Origin: DATHTK01 sp035463295
Lineage (GTDB): Bacteria; Actinomycetota; Rubrobacteria; Rubrobacterales; Rubrobacteraceae
Assembly (NCBI GenBank): GCA_035463295.1
Contig: DATHTK010000062.1
Span: forward strand, 1-36,806
DNA length: 36,806 nt
Direction: 5' to 3'
The notes beneath the pieces were generated by a model. It saw only the letters and a list, made by a program, of their open reading frames with translations, was not told the DNA's origin and did no database searches. The position numbers and the translations under genes were made by a program. Below are positions 24,770 to 32,917 of the stretch, one piece after another. Each line of letters starts with the position of its first letter. Positions within the stretch are counted from its first letter, which is position 1.

Positions 24770-24797
24770 AACGAGGGGAGGCCGGCCTCCCCTCGTT
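24770..24797 (+). terminator. perfect palindrome, terminator of mdo
   Basis: A 28-base perfect palindrome (AACGAGGGGAGGCC followed by its exact complement) lies 72 bases after the mdo stop and is followed by CTTCCGTTTC. As a hairpin it gives a 12-bp stem with a CCGG loop. It should reduce read-through into the moxR gene. Confidence 0.65.
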
Positions 24798-24823
24798 CTT
24801 CCGTTTCGGGGGGTAGTCCAGAG

Positions 24824-24840
24824 ATACTAGTATATAGTAT
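24824..24840 (+). promoter_or_regulatory. candidate promoter with dyad ahead of moxR
   Basis: ATACTAGTATATAGTAT is an AT-rich island with an inverted repeat (ATACTA/TAGTAT, 5-base spacer). TATAGT at 24833-24838 would be a -10 box; no clear -35 is seen. The ribosome binding site of the moxR gene follows after about 30 bases. The dyad may bind a regulator. Confidence 0.35.
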
Positions 24841-24879
24841 GAGCACAGGACCGCCGAAACCTGAGCGAGAGGAGATTTT

Positions 24880-25947
24880 GTGACCACCTCTGGTCATGCA
24901 GAACGGACCAGTTTCGAGAAGCAGAACTCTTTCGAGAGCGTGGAGCAGGTCACCGATCTTTTCCGCCAGCAAGGCTACATCGTCGATCACCGGCTAGCCA
25001 CGATGGTCTTTCTGACCACCCGGCTCGAGAAGCCAGTCCTGATCGAAGGTCCCGCGGGAGTTGGCAAGACGGAGCTAGCCAAGGCGCTCTCTGTCACCAC
25101 GGGGCGCAAGCTGATCAGACTCCAGTGCTACGAGGGTCTCGACTCCAGCCAGGCCCTCTACGAATGGGACTACGGGAAGCAGCTACTGTATACCCAGCTC
25201 CTGAAGGACAAGACCAACAATGTCCTCGACGACGTACGGGACCCCAGCGACGCGCTGCCGCAGCTCAAAGCCTACGAGAGCCTGTTCTTCTCGGAGCACT
25301 TTCTGGCCGAGCGGCCTATCTTCCAGGCGATACGCTCCGAGCAACCGTCCGTGCTGCTCATCGACGAGATCGACCGGGCGGACGAACAGCTCGAGGCACT
25401 TCTGCTGGAGGTCCTCGCCGAGTTGCAGGTGAGCGTGCCCGAACTAGGCACCTTCTCCGCGGTCACGACCCCCTACGTGATCATAACCAGCAACAACACC
25501 CGCGACCTGAGCCCGGCCCTCAAGCGCCGGTGCCTCCATCTATCGCTGACGTACCCGAGCGCCGAGCGCGAGCTCGAGATCCTGCGACTCAAGGTGCCCG
25601 ACATCCCCGAAGACCTCAGCCGGCAGATAGTGGATATGATCCGGGCCCTGCGTTCGCTCGACCTCCGCAAAGCCCCGAGCATCAGCGAGGCGCTGGACTG
25701 GGCCAAGGCGCTCGCCGTTCTCAATGCGGAGTCGCTGGACCGGAAGCTGGTGGAAGAGACCCTCATGCTGCTGCTCAAGTACGACCGGGACGTGGAGAAG
25801 GCCGTCGAGGCCCTGCCGCGCATCATGGGAGAGGAAGAGCACTCTCACGAGCATGACCATTCCCACGACCATTCGCATGGCCACCCCTACGTGCACAACG
25901 AGCACAAGGCCAACTATTTCGGGGCGCTTCGGGGCGGTCAGCGGTAA
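24880..25947 (+). CDS. MoxR-family AAA+ ATPase with histidine-rich tail
   Basis: The 355-residue protein starts at GTG 24880 after GAGAGGAG. Walker A is GPAGVGKT (57-64), Walker B LLIDEIDR (159-166), and the sensor region reads ITSNNTRDLSPALKRRC (202-218). MoxR ATPases act with VWA-domain partners as chaperones that insert metals or cofactors. Unusually, residues 321-342 contain ten histidines in 22 positions (HSHEHDHSHDHSHGHP and on), a likely metal-binding tract. Its VWA partner follows nine bases later, and a metal-dependent dehydrogenase precedes it, so metal loading of that enzyme is the obvious hypothesis. Confidence 0.92.
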   Translation: MTTSGHAERTSFEKQNSFESVEQVTDLFRQQGYIVDHRLATMVFLTTRLEKPVLIEGPAGVGKTELAKALSVTTGRKLIRLQCYEGLDSSQALYEWDYGKQLLYTQLLKDKTNNVLDDVRDPSDALPQLKAYESLFFSEHFLAERPIFQAIRSEQPSVLLIDEIDRADEQLEALLLEVLAELQVSVPELGTFSAVTTPYVIITSNNTRDLSPALKRRCLHLSLTYPSAERELEILRLKVPDIPEDLSRQIVDMIRALRSLDLRKAPSISEALDWAKALAVLNAESLDRKLVEETLMLLLKYDRDVEKAVEALPRIMGEEEHSHEHDHSHDHSHGHPYVHNEHKANYFGALRGGQR

Positions 25948-25956
25948 ACGCTGGTC

Positions 25957-27480
25957 ATGGATAAGGTAATCAGCCGATTCGTCTGGCTCCTCAGGCAGAG
26001 GGACGTCCGGATCTCTCCGGCCGAGACGATCGACGCCCTGCGGGCACTCGGGGAGCTTCGCATCTCCGATAGAGCGGCCGTCAAGTCTGCACTGGCGGGC
26101 ACGCTGGTCAAGAACCAGCGCGACCTACCGGTCTTCGAGGAGGTGTTCGAGAGCTTCTTCCGCCTGCAGGACCTGTTTCCCGAGGATCACGACCACGATC
26201 ACTCCCATGACCACGGGGACGAGCGCCGCACCGAGCCTACCCGGGTGAAGATGTCGGAGGAGCCCTCGGAGACCGAGGATCCCAGTCATTCTCACGATCC
26301 TCCCGCTGACATAGCGGACCTGTTCGATCCAGAGGATCTCGCCGTATCGTACTCAATCCACAAGGAAGCTGGCAAGACAGACCTTTCGGCCCTCAGCCAG
26401 CAGCTTATCCTGAACTCCAACCAGGACGCTCTCAACCAGGCGCTCGACAAACTCTCCACCCAGATCAACGTCCGGCGGCTCAGCAAGCCGGGCATGCCGG
26501 GTGATCTGGCCTCCGGAGACCCGGCCGCAATCCTGGATGCCGACCTGTCGGTAGGAGCGGTAGAGCAACTGCAGCAGGATCTGAACTCGCTCGACCTCGA
26601 CGAGGAGCTGATCGAGAGCCTGCGCGCGCACGTCGACGGCATGGTCGAGAGGCTGCCCGAGCTCCTGCGACGGTATCTCGAACGTCTAATGGCCCAGGGA
26701 CATGAAATGCACGTGCACGCCGACGAGGTGGCACCCGCCTACCGCGCCGTGTTCACCGAAGAGGAGAGGCGGCAGATGGAGGAGCTGCTGCGGAGGCTCG
26801 GCCGAAAGATCAACGGCGCTCTCTCCAGCCGGCGCAGCGCCACGGCGAAGGGGCGGATCAACATCGCGCGTACGATGCGCTCGAACCTCAAGTATCAGGG
26901 GATGCCGTTCAAGCCGGTCTTCACCAACAGGAAGGAGGACCGTCCGCGCCTGGTCGTCCTGGCGGATGTCTCCCTCTCCGTACGGAACACCTCCAGGTTC
27001 GCCCTGCACCTGGTGCACAACCTGCAGAGCCTCTTTTCGAACGTGCGAACATTCGCGTTCGTCGCCGATCTGACCGAGGTCACGGAATACTTCGAAAACA
27101 GCCCCCTCGAGGACGTGCTGGGCATGATCTTCGGCGGTGAGATCCTGGACGTCGACGCAAACTCCAACTACGGTCTGGCCCTGGAGCACTTCTATGGGAA
27201 GTACCTGACCGCCGTGAACCACCGCACGACCGTTCTGGTCCTCGGCGACGGCCGCGGCAACGGTCACCCGGCCAATGCCTGGGTTCTCGAAGAGGTGGCG
27301 CGGCGCGCACGGCAGTTGATCTGGTTTACTCCGGAGCAGCGCGGGTACTGGGCGCTGGGCGGCAGCGACATGCCGACCTATGCGGAGCTGTGCCACCGAG
27401 TCGAGGTCGTCCGGAGCCTGGACCAGTTCGACGAGGTCGTCGAAGACATGGTATCCGGCGCGCTGACGCCGGCGAGGTAG
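25957..27480 (+). CDS. CoxE-like VWA-domain protein with histidine-rich tract
   Basis: The 507-residue protein has a C-terminal von Willebrand A domain whose MIDAS motif is DVSLS (D337, S339, S341), preceded by the typical KEDRPRLVVLA strand. The family (CoxE/YehP-like) pairs with MoxR ATPases; CoxE and CoxD assemble the metal site of CO dehydrogenase. The N-terminal part is helical, then residues 77-87 (EDHDHDHSHDH) carry a second histidine tract with two further His at 111 and 113. ATG 25957 lies nine bases after the moxR stop. No signal peptide or membrane helix, so the pair acts in the cytoplasm. Confidence 0.9.
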   Translation: MDKVISRFVWLLRQRDVRISPAETIDALRALGELRISDRAAVKSALAGTLVKNQRDLPVFEEVFESFFRLQDLFPEDHDHDHSHDHGDERRTEPTRVKMSEEPSETEDPSHSHDPPADIADLFDPEDLAVSYSIHKEAGKTDLSALSQQLILNSNQDALNQALDKLSTQINVRRLSKPGMPGDLASGDPAAILDADLSVGAVEQLQQDLNSLDLDEELIESLRAHVDGMVERLPELLRRYLERLMAQGHEMHVHADEVAPAYRAVFTEEERRQMEELLRRLGRKINGALSSRRSATAKGRINIARTMRSNLKYQGMPFKPVFTNRKEDRPRLVVLADVSLSVRNTSRFALHLVHNLQSLFSNVRTFAFVADLTEVTEYFENSPLEDVLGMIFGGEILDVDANSNYGLALEHFYGKYLTAVNHRTTVLVLGDGRGNGHPANAWVLEEVARRARQLIWFTPEQRGYWALGGSDMPTYAELCHRVEVVRSLDQFDEVVEDMVSGALTPAR

Positions 27481-27498
27481 CCCTCCCGAAAGGCAACG

Positions 27499-28434
27499 AT
27501 GCGAGCGCCGGGCTCCCACGATGCCACGCGTGCTCTCTGGCGGGCGCTCGCATCCGGTCGGTGGATACACAGGGATGGGGAGCTCGTCGTGGCCTCCGAG
27601 GTCGCCAACCCCGGGATCCGCAGGTTGCTCGCGAGCCACGCCACGCTCGAGCGTCCCAACTTCACCCTTTTCTCGCTCGATGGCGCTACAGTAGTGCTGC
27701 ATCGTTTGGAGCCAGCCGCGATCGACAACGACCTCGCGGAGCTGGTGGCGAACGAGTTGGTACGCCCGGGCTACGTGACTGTTCCCCACGCGTTCGAGCG
27801 GTGCTTCGCCGGAGTGGTCCTGTCCTCGGCGCCCGGTCCCAGAGACGCCTGGCGAGCGTTCTACGACAACACGCTTCGTGGGTTGCAGCAAGTCGCGTCG
27901 GGCTCGTACCCGGACCACGACCCCGGTCCTGTGGCCGTGTTCGGCCGCATTTACCTGCACGCGCGGGGACTCCTGGCAGGCTCCTCCCTACTCGACGTCG
28001 GCACCTGCTTCGGTTTCTTTCCCCTCTTGGTGCAACGGTCGGATCCCCAGCTCGACGTCGTAGCTCTCGACGTTTCGGAACCGATACTCGAACTCGCCAG
28101 AGAGGCCGCTCGTCACCACGCAAGGACCGTCACGTTTGTGTGCGGAGACGCCTGCAGCCTGCCGTTCGCTGCCCGCTCGTTCGACACGGTCACCGCCCTG
28201 CACGTGCTGGAGCATCTGGCACCCCCGTCCGCGAGCCGCGCGCTGCACGAGATGTGCCGGGTCGCCCGGCGCAGGGTTATCGTCGCGGTGCCGCTGGAGG
28301 AGGAGCCCGACCCGGCCTATGACCACGTCCAGAGGTTCGACCGGGAAGGCCTCATATACCTCTCAAAGAAGACCGGCTGGCGCTGTGCCTCAAGCGAGTA
28401 CCTCGGCGGCTGGGCCATCTTGGAGCCCCATTGA
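27499..28434 (+). CDS. mftM: mycofactocin oligosaccharide methyltransferase
   Basis: The 311-residue protein is a class I SAM-dependent methyltransferase: motif I LLDVGTCFGFFP (164-175), acidic loop LDVSEP near 190, and VTALHVLEHLAPP. The N-terminal 150 residues are specific to the MftM type, with TVPHAFERCFAGVVLSSAPGP. MftM methylates a glucose of the beta-1,4-glucan chain that MftF attaches to mycofactocin. Position just upstream of mftA supports the assignment. ATG 27499 follows AAAGG and lies 18 bases after the VWA gene, so it is cotranscribed with it. Confidence 0.82.
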   Translation: MRAPGSHDATRALWRALASGRWIHRDGELVVASEVANPGIRRLLASHATLERPNFTLFSLDGATVVLHRLEPAAIDNDLAELVANELVRPGYVTVPHAFERCFAGVVLSSAPGPRDAWRAFYDNTLRGLQQVASGSYPDHDPGPVAVFGRIYLHARGLLAGSSLLDVGTCFGFFPLLVQRSDPQLDVVALDVSEPILELAREAARHHARTVTFVCGDACSLPFAARSFDTVTALHVLEHLAPPSASRALHEMCRVARRRVIVAVPLEEEPDPAYDHVQRFDREGLIYLSKKTGWRCASSEYLGGWAILEPH

Positions 28435-28792
28435 GCCCACCATACCCAAGAGAACCCCTTCAGCCTGCGCCGGGCTAGATTTCAGCCACCGCCGGCGGCT
28501 CGTACTACCCCTGTTCCACCGCGCTCCGGGCAGGTCACGTTCTTCTGGATCTGCTCGCTGCCTCCGCACTCGGGGCCGGGATTGTTATCGTCGCCCTGTT
28601 GGTAAGGAACCCCCACACCGGGCGCGGTGCGGCGCCATTCCGTAGCCGACACATCGCTCCTTCGATTGCTGCGGTGGCGGGTGCCGACCCCTGCTTCGAG
28701 GTTGACCACCATTCGGTACACACGTACCATGTAGCCTCGTGCCCGTACGATGTACCGGAGCCACGACGGGGTGGCGGGAAGGAGCAGCGATC
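28435..28792. other. 358-base region between mftM and mftA
   Basis: The 3' part carries the mftA promoter and a candidate operator (28702-28730). A plus-strand frame at about 28478-28796 encodes a hydrophobic stretch (LLDLLAASALGAGIVIVALLV) but has no usable start codon, so I do not call a gene. No terminator is obvious. Confidence 0.45.
28702..28730 (+). promoter_or_regulatory. mftA promoter with overlapping inverted repeat
   Basis: TTGACC (28702-28707), 17-base spacer, TACCAT (28725-28730) forms a good sigma70-type promoter. An inverted repeat GGTAC-ACAC-GTACC (28715-28728) covers the spacer and the -10 box, and a related sequence, CCGTACGATGTACCGG, occurs just downstream at about 28743-28758. 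A repressor bound here would block transcription; MftR (TetR family) is the known regulator of mft genes, but it is not encoded in the window. Start of mftA is 62 bases after the -10. Confidence 0.5.
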
Positions 28793-28984
28793 GTGAAGAG
28801 CCTGGACAGCAGGGTTGTCCTCGCGGAGCCTGTCGGAGCCAGCACTACCCACGCCGAAAAAGAGGCGTTGCCACAGCGTGCGGAGGCAGCTCACGCCGAG
28901 GCCCGGGCCGCCGAGACGCCCCGGACCTCGGAAGAGATCGTGATCGAGGAGATCAGCATCGACGGCATGTGCGGGGTCTACTAG
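28793..28984 (+). CDS. mftA: mycofactocin precursor peptide MftA
   Basis: The precursor has 63 residues from GTG 28793 (GGAAGGAG upstream) and ends EEISIDGMCGVY, the conserved MftA core: the terminal Val-Tyr is decarboxylated and cross-linked by MftC, released by MftE as AHDP and deaminated by MftD to the redox-active PMFT. The leader is Ala/Glu-rich (EALPQRAEAAHAEARAAE) and is longer than the roughly 30-residue peptides of mycobacteria, even after discounting the upstream extension to 28739 in the open frame. The MftB recognition region is expected in the part just before the core (TSEEIVIEE). Confidence 0.95.
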   Translation: MKSLDSRVVLAEPVGASTTHAEKEALPQRAEAAHAEARAAETPRTSEEIVIEEISIDGMCGVY

Positions 28985-29126
28985 AGCGCCCCTCCTTACG
29001 CACGCTCGACTGCGTCATTGCCGAGAGCGACGCTCGGCCACGCCATGCCTGTCCAACGTCTGTCCGCTCCTGTCGAAGTAGCCGAAACAGGCAAGCGGGC
29101 GCGACCTTCGGCAGAGGAGTAAGGCG

Positions 29127-29954
29127 ATGGGCAAGCTCGACGGAAAGGTAGCTCTTATCACCGGCGGGGCACGAGGGCAGGGGCGCTCGCACGCCCTCAC
29201 CTTCGCCCGCGAGGGCGCCGAGATAATCGTTTGCGACGTACCCGAAGGACTCCCAACCGTCCCCTACCCCCTGGCGACCGCCGGAGATCTCGCCGACACC
29301 GCCCGCAGAGTCGAAGATCTCGACCAGCGTTGCCTGGCGTTCCGGGCCGACGTACGCGATAGCGAACAGATGCGAGGGGTCGTCGAGGAGGCGATCACCG
29401 AGTTCGGCCACATCGACATCCTGCTGGCGAACGCCGGGATCGAGAGCTTCGGCGAGACCTGGGAGCTAACGGACGAGCAGTGGGACGAGATGATCGCCGT
29501 AAACCTGACCGGGGTGTGGAAGAGCTGCAGAGCCGTAGTGCCGCACATGATCGAGCGTCGCACCGGAGTGATTCTCATGACTTCGTCCATCGCCGGCTTG
29601 AAGGGGCTGGCAAACCAGGCTCACTACTGCGCGGCCAAGCACGGGGTGGTCGGTCTCATGCGCGCTCTCGCGATAGAGCTCGCGCCCCACGGCATCCGGG
29701 TCAACACGGTTCATCCGAGCTCGGTAGACACGCCGGTAATCAAGAATCAGGCGATGTACACGTTGTTCAGCGGAGGAAACCCGAACGCGACGCTGGAGGA
29801 AGTCAGGCCGGCCTTCAGGGCACTTAATCTTCTGGACACGCCGTGGATGGAGCCGCAGGACATCTCGAACGCGATGCTCTGGCTCGCCTCGGATGATGCG
29901 CGATATGTCACCGGTATCACGCTACCGGTCGATGCTGGCCTGATGGCAAAGTGA
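29127..29954 (+). CDS. mycofactocin-coupled SDR family oxidoreductase
   Basis: The 275-residue short-chain dehydrogenase has TGGARGQG (12-19), NAG (102-104), catalytic Ser around 153 and Y167-xxx-K171. Between beta strands 2 and 3 it carries the extra loop (VPEGLPTVPYPLATAGDLADTAR, about 38-60) typical of mycofactocin-dependent SDRs, in which NAD stays bound and is reoxidised by mycofactocin rather than exchanged. ATG 29127 follows GGAGTAAGG. It lies between mftA and mftB, instead of outside the biosynthetic genes, and probably oxidises a secondary or aliphatic alcohol; the substrate is not predictable from sequence. Confidence 0.92.
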   Translation: MGKLDGKVALITGGARGQGRSHALTFAREGAEIIVCDVPEGLPTVPYPLATAGDLADTARRVEDLDQRCLAFRADVRDSEQMRGVVEEAITEFGHIDILLANAGIESFGETWELTDEQWDEMIAVNLTGVWKSCRAVVPHMIERRTGVILMTSSIAGLKGLANQAHYCAAKHGVVGLMRALAIELAPHGIRVNTVHPSSVDTPVIKNQAMYTLFSGGNPNATLEEVRPAFRALNLLDTPWMEPQDISNAMLWLASDDARYVTGITLPVDAGLMAK

Positions 29955-30194
29955 GCGTGTTGGAGCCATGCTCGAGCCAGCGGGCCGCGACGAGGACGTT
30001 TCGGCGGCCTTGACGCTGAGACAAGCCGATGACTATTATGCCGCGACCGGGGTGCCGAGTCGTCGCCACCTTGCCGGAACACGAGCGGGGAAGATGTCTT
30101 CGGGCTTGTACACAAGGGTATGTCGAGCTCCCCGCAGGTGGATCCCTGCATATACAGCCCGTGTCCGAGAGTGGAAAGGGGAAGGGGGGCACGT

Positions 30195-30473
30195 TTGCCG
30201 GTAAACACAGAACAGAGCTACAAGGTCCCGGCGCAGGTCTCGGTGCGCCAGGAGCGCTTCGGAGGTCTAGTCTACCGTTACGACAACCGGGCGCTCCTCT
30301 TTCTGCACTCGCGCGCGCTCGTGGACTTCCTGGTAGGGCTGGACGGCGAACGGCCCCTGGGCGAGGTGCTGGAGGAGTTCGCCGTCGAACGAGGACTGAA
30401 CGATGGGGAACGCCAGGCGCTGGAGAACGCCCTGGGCCACCTCGAAGGGAAGGGGATCATCCGTGAGCTATGA
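30195..30473 (+). CDS. mftB: mycofactocin chaperone MftB
   Basis: MftB is the PqqD-like RRE protein that binds the MftA leader and presents it to MftC. From TTG 30195, preceded by a GGGGGG run, it has 92 residues (YKVPAQVSVRQERFGGLVYRYDNRALLFLH, then LVDFLVGLDGERPLGEVLEEFAVERG), close to the usual size. The longer frame from 30120 includes an unlikely Cys/Pro-rich start. It overlaps mftC by 11 bases. The 240-base gap before it holds no supported gene. Confidence 0.88.
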   Translation: MPVNTEQSYKVPAQVSVRQERFGGLVYRYDNRALLFLHSRALVDFLVGLDGERPLGEVLEEFAVERGLNDGERQALENALGHLEGKGIIREL

Positions 30474-31539
30474 CCTGCTGCGCAAAGGTCTGGAGGCCCC
30501 GATCTGCCTTACCTGGGAGGTCACCTACGAGTGTAACCTCCGCTGCGCCCACTGCCTCTCGGCCTCCGACCACGCGCGGCCAGGCGAGCTCACCACCGCG
30601 GAGGCCAAGGCGCTCATAGACGAGTGGGTCGAGATGAAGGTCTTCTATATAAACGTCGGCGGCGGCGAGCCGCTTACCCGACCCGACTTCTTCGAGCTGA
30701 TGGACTACAGCCTCGACAACGGTATCGGGGTGAAGTTCTCCACCAACGGGACGCTCATAGACGACGCTGCCGCGGACTGGATCGCTTCCAGGGACTACCT
30801 CGACGTGCAGATCAGCCTGGACGGCGCCACGCCCGAGACGAACGACCCGGTTCGCGGCACGGGATCTTACAAGCGCGCTCGCCGCGCGATGGAGCGCCTG
30901 GCGGAGCGCGGGTTCAAGTTCAAGATCAACTCCGTGCTTACGAGGCAGAACTTCCACCAACTCGACGATCTGTACGGTCTTGCGACCGGGTACGGCGGCG
31001 AGCTTCGCCTGACGCGCCTGCGGCCCTCGGGACGCGGCCAGAACGTGTGGGAGGCGATGCGGCCGACGCGATCCCAGAACCGCTCGCTCTACGAATGGCT
31101 GCACGCTCACCCGGATGTGCTAACCGGCGATTCCTTCTTCCACCTCTCGGCCTACGGTCGGGAACTGCAGGGCATGAACATGTGCGGCGCCGGCAGGATC
31201 GTGTGCTGCGTGGACCCGGTAGGGGAGGTCTACGCCTGCCCGTTCGTGCTCGCCCCCGAGTTCTCCGGCGGCAACGTGCGCGACGACGGCGGCTTCGCTG
31301 GCGTGTGGCGCGGATCTCCGCTCTTCGAGCACCTGCGCGATTGGCAGGTCGGCGGCACCTGTCAGACCTGCAACGCCTACGACCTCTGTCATGGTGGCTG
31401 CATGGCCGTGAAACACTTCACCGGCCGCTCGCTGGACGACCCGGACCCGGATTGCATCTTCGGAAACGGCGAGAAGGAGACGGTCGCGGGCACCTTCGTC
31501 CCGTTGCAGCTATCCAGGGACCAGCTCGGCCGGGGCTAG
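30463..31539 (+). CDS. mftC: mycofactocin radical SAM maturase MftC
   Basis: The 358-residue enzyme starts at GTG 30463, inside the end of mftB. It binds a SAM [4Fe-4S] cluster with CNLRCAHC (C24, C28, C31) and has a C-terminal SPASM region: CGAGRIVCCVDPVGEVYACPF, then CQTCNAYDLCHGGC, holding auxiliary clusters. It decarboxylates the C-terminal Tyr of MftA and forms the Val-Tyr cross-link. Order mftB-mftC and the overlap match known clusters. A 129-base gap to mftD follows, with no gene in it. Confidence 0.95.
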   Translation: MSYDLLRKGLEAPICLTWEVTYECNLRCAHCLSASDHARPGELTTAEAKALIDEWVEMKVFYINVGGGEPLTRPDFFELMDYSLDNGIGVKFSTNGTLIDDAAADWIASRDYLDVQISLDGATPETNDPVRGTGSYKRARRAMERLAERGFKFKINSVLTRQNFHQLDDLYGLATGYGGELRLTRLRPSGRGQNVWEAMRPTRSQNRSLYEWLHAHPDVLTGDSFFHLSAYGRELQGMNMCGAGRIVCCVDPVGEVYACPFVLAPEFSGGNVRDDGGFAGVWRGSPLFEHLRDWQVGGTCQTCNAYDLCHGGCMAVKHFTGRSLDDPDPDCIFGNGEKETVAGTFVPLQLSRDQLGRG

Positions 31540-31668
31540 TGCGAGGAGGGCGCAGGAAGAGGTAGCTAGTGCTCGTGCAGGAACCCCGGGGCCTGGAGGG
31601 CAAGAGCACCGGCCGAGTAGGGCCGGAGATAGAGCATCCGATAAACCCGAGCTGCAAGGGGGCCAGCG

Positions 31669-32874
31669 GTGGCGAGCAGTAAAGAATGGTTCGAGACGGT
31701 CGCCGAGGCGCACCGGCGGGCGAAGAGGCGGCTTCCCAAGTCCGTGTACATGGCGCTGGTCGCGGGCTCCGAAAAGGGGATCACGCTCGACGACAACGTG
31801 AACGCCTTCAGCGAGCTGGGGTTCGCGCCGCTCGTGGCCGGGATGCCGGAGGAGCGGGATCTGGCCACGGAGGTGATGGGCCAGCCGATCTCTATGCCGG
31901 TGATGATCTCCCCTACCGGCGTGCAGGCCGTCCATCCGGAAGGCGAGGTGGCCGTAGCACGAGCCGCAGCGGCGCGAGGCACGGCGATCGGCCTGAGCTC
32001 CTTCGCCAGCAAGCCGCTCGAAGACGTCATCGAGGCCAACCCGCAGACGTTCTTTCAATCCTACTGGGTCGGGGACCGAGAGGGGATGCAGAAGCGGCTG
32101 GAGCGGGCGCGCGAGGCGGGAGCAGCCGGCTTGATCCTCACCACGGACTGGACTTTCTCCTACGGTAGGGACTGGGGGAGCCCAGATATCCCGGAGCAGA
32201 TCAACCTGAAGACTATGGTACGGTTCGCGCCCGAGGTTCTCAAGCGACCGCAGTGGTTCCTGGATTTCGCCAGGACGGGTCGTCCGCCCGAGCTGACCGT
32301 GCCGAACATGACCGCTCGACCGGGCGAAGACGCTCCTAGTTTCTTCGCCGCTTACTGGGAATGGATGCAGTCCCCAAACCCGACTTGGGACGACGTGCGG
32401 TGGTTGCGGGAGCAGTGGGGCGGGCCGTTCATGCTCAAGGGCGTGATGAGGGTCGACGACGCCGAACGCGCGGTCGACGCCGGGGTGACGGCGATCTCCG
32501 TCTCCAACCACGGCGGGAACAACCTGGACGGGACGCCGGCGGCTATCCGGGCTCTTCCGGCCATCGCCGAGGCCGTAGGCGATCAGGTCGAGGTCGTATT
32601 CGACGGCGGGATCCGCCGCGGCAGCGACGTGATCAAGGCGGTCGCTCTGGGCGCGAGGGCCGTGATGATCGGGCGCGCCTACCTGTGGGGCCTGGCGGCC
32701 AACGGCCAGGCCGGCGTCGAGAACGTGCTCGACATCCTGCGCAGCGGCATCGATTCGGCGCTGCTCGGGATAGGTCGTTCCTCGATCCGCGACCTGACCG
32801 CGAACGACCTCGTAATCCCACCAGATTTCGAGCGCAGGCTCGGCACCGACACGACGACGGTTGGGCAACAATAG
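31669..32874 (+). CDS. mftD: mycofactocin FMN oxidase MftD (premycofactocin synthase)
   Basis: The 401-residue protein belongs to the FMN-dependent alpha-hydroxyacid dehydrogenase (lactate oxidase-like) fold: PVMISPTGVQAVHPEGEVAVARAAAARGT, SVSNHGGNNLDGTPA and VVFDGGIRRGSDVIKAVALGARAVMIGR bind FMN and substrate. MftD oxidatively deaminates AHDP to the alpha-keto product PMFT, giving the redox-active centre. GTG 31669 follows AAGGGGG. The gene precedes mftE, whose chosen start is 44 bases downstream. Confidence 0.93.
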   Translation: MASSKEWFETVAEAHRRAKRRLPKSVYMALVAGSEKGITLDDNVNAFSELGFAPLVAGMPEERDLATEVMGQPISMPVMISPTGVQAVHPEGEVAVARAAAARGTAIGLSSFASKPLEDVIEANPQTFFQSYWVGDREGMQKRLERAREAGAAGLILTTDWTFSYGRDWGSPDIPEQINLKTMVRFAPEVLKRPQWFLDFARTGRPPELTVPNMTARPGEDAPSFFAAYWEWMQSPNPTWDDVRWLREQWGGPFMLKGVMRVDDAERAVDAGVTAISVSNHGGNNLDGTPAAIRALPAIAEAVGDQVEVVFDGGIRRGSDVIKAVALGARAVMIGRAYLWGLAANGQAGVENVLDILRSGIDSALLGIGRSSIRDLTANDLVIPPDFERRLGTDTTTVGQQ

Positions 32875-32917
32875 AGAAGCGGGAGGCTCGAACCTCGCCG
32901 GGAGGCGCCGCTCGAGC

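Noticed and set aside
29968..30204. 78-codon plus-strand ORF between the SDR and mftB
   Set aside because: Arg/Ala-rich composition without a recognisable motif, and poor ribosome binding site; read as non-coding spacer.
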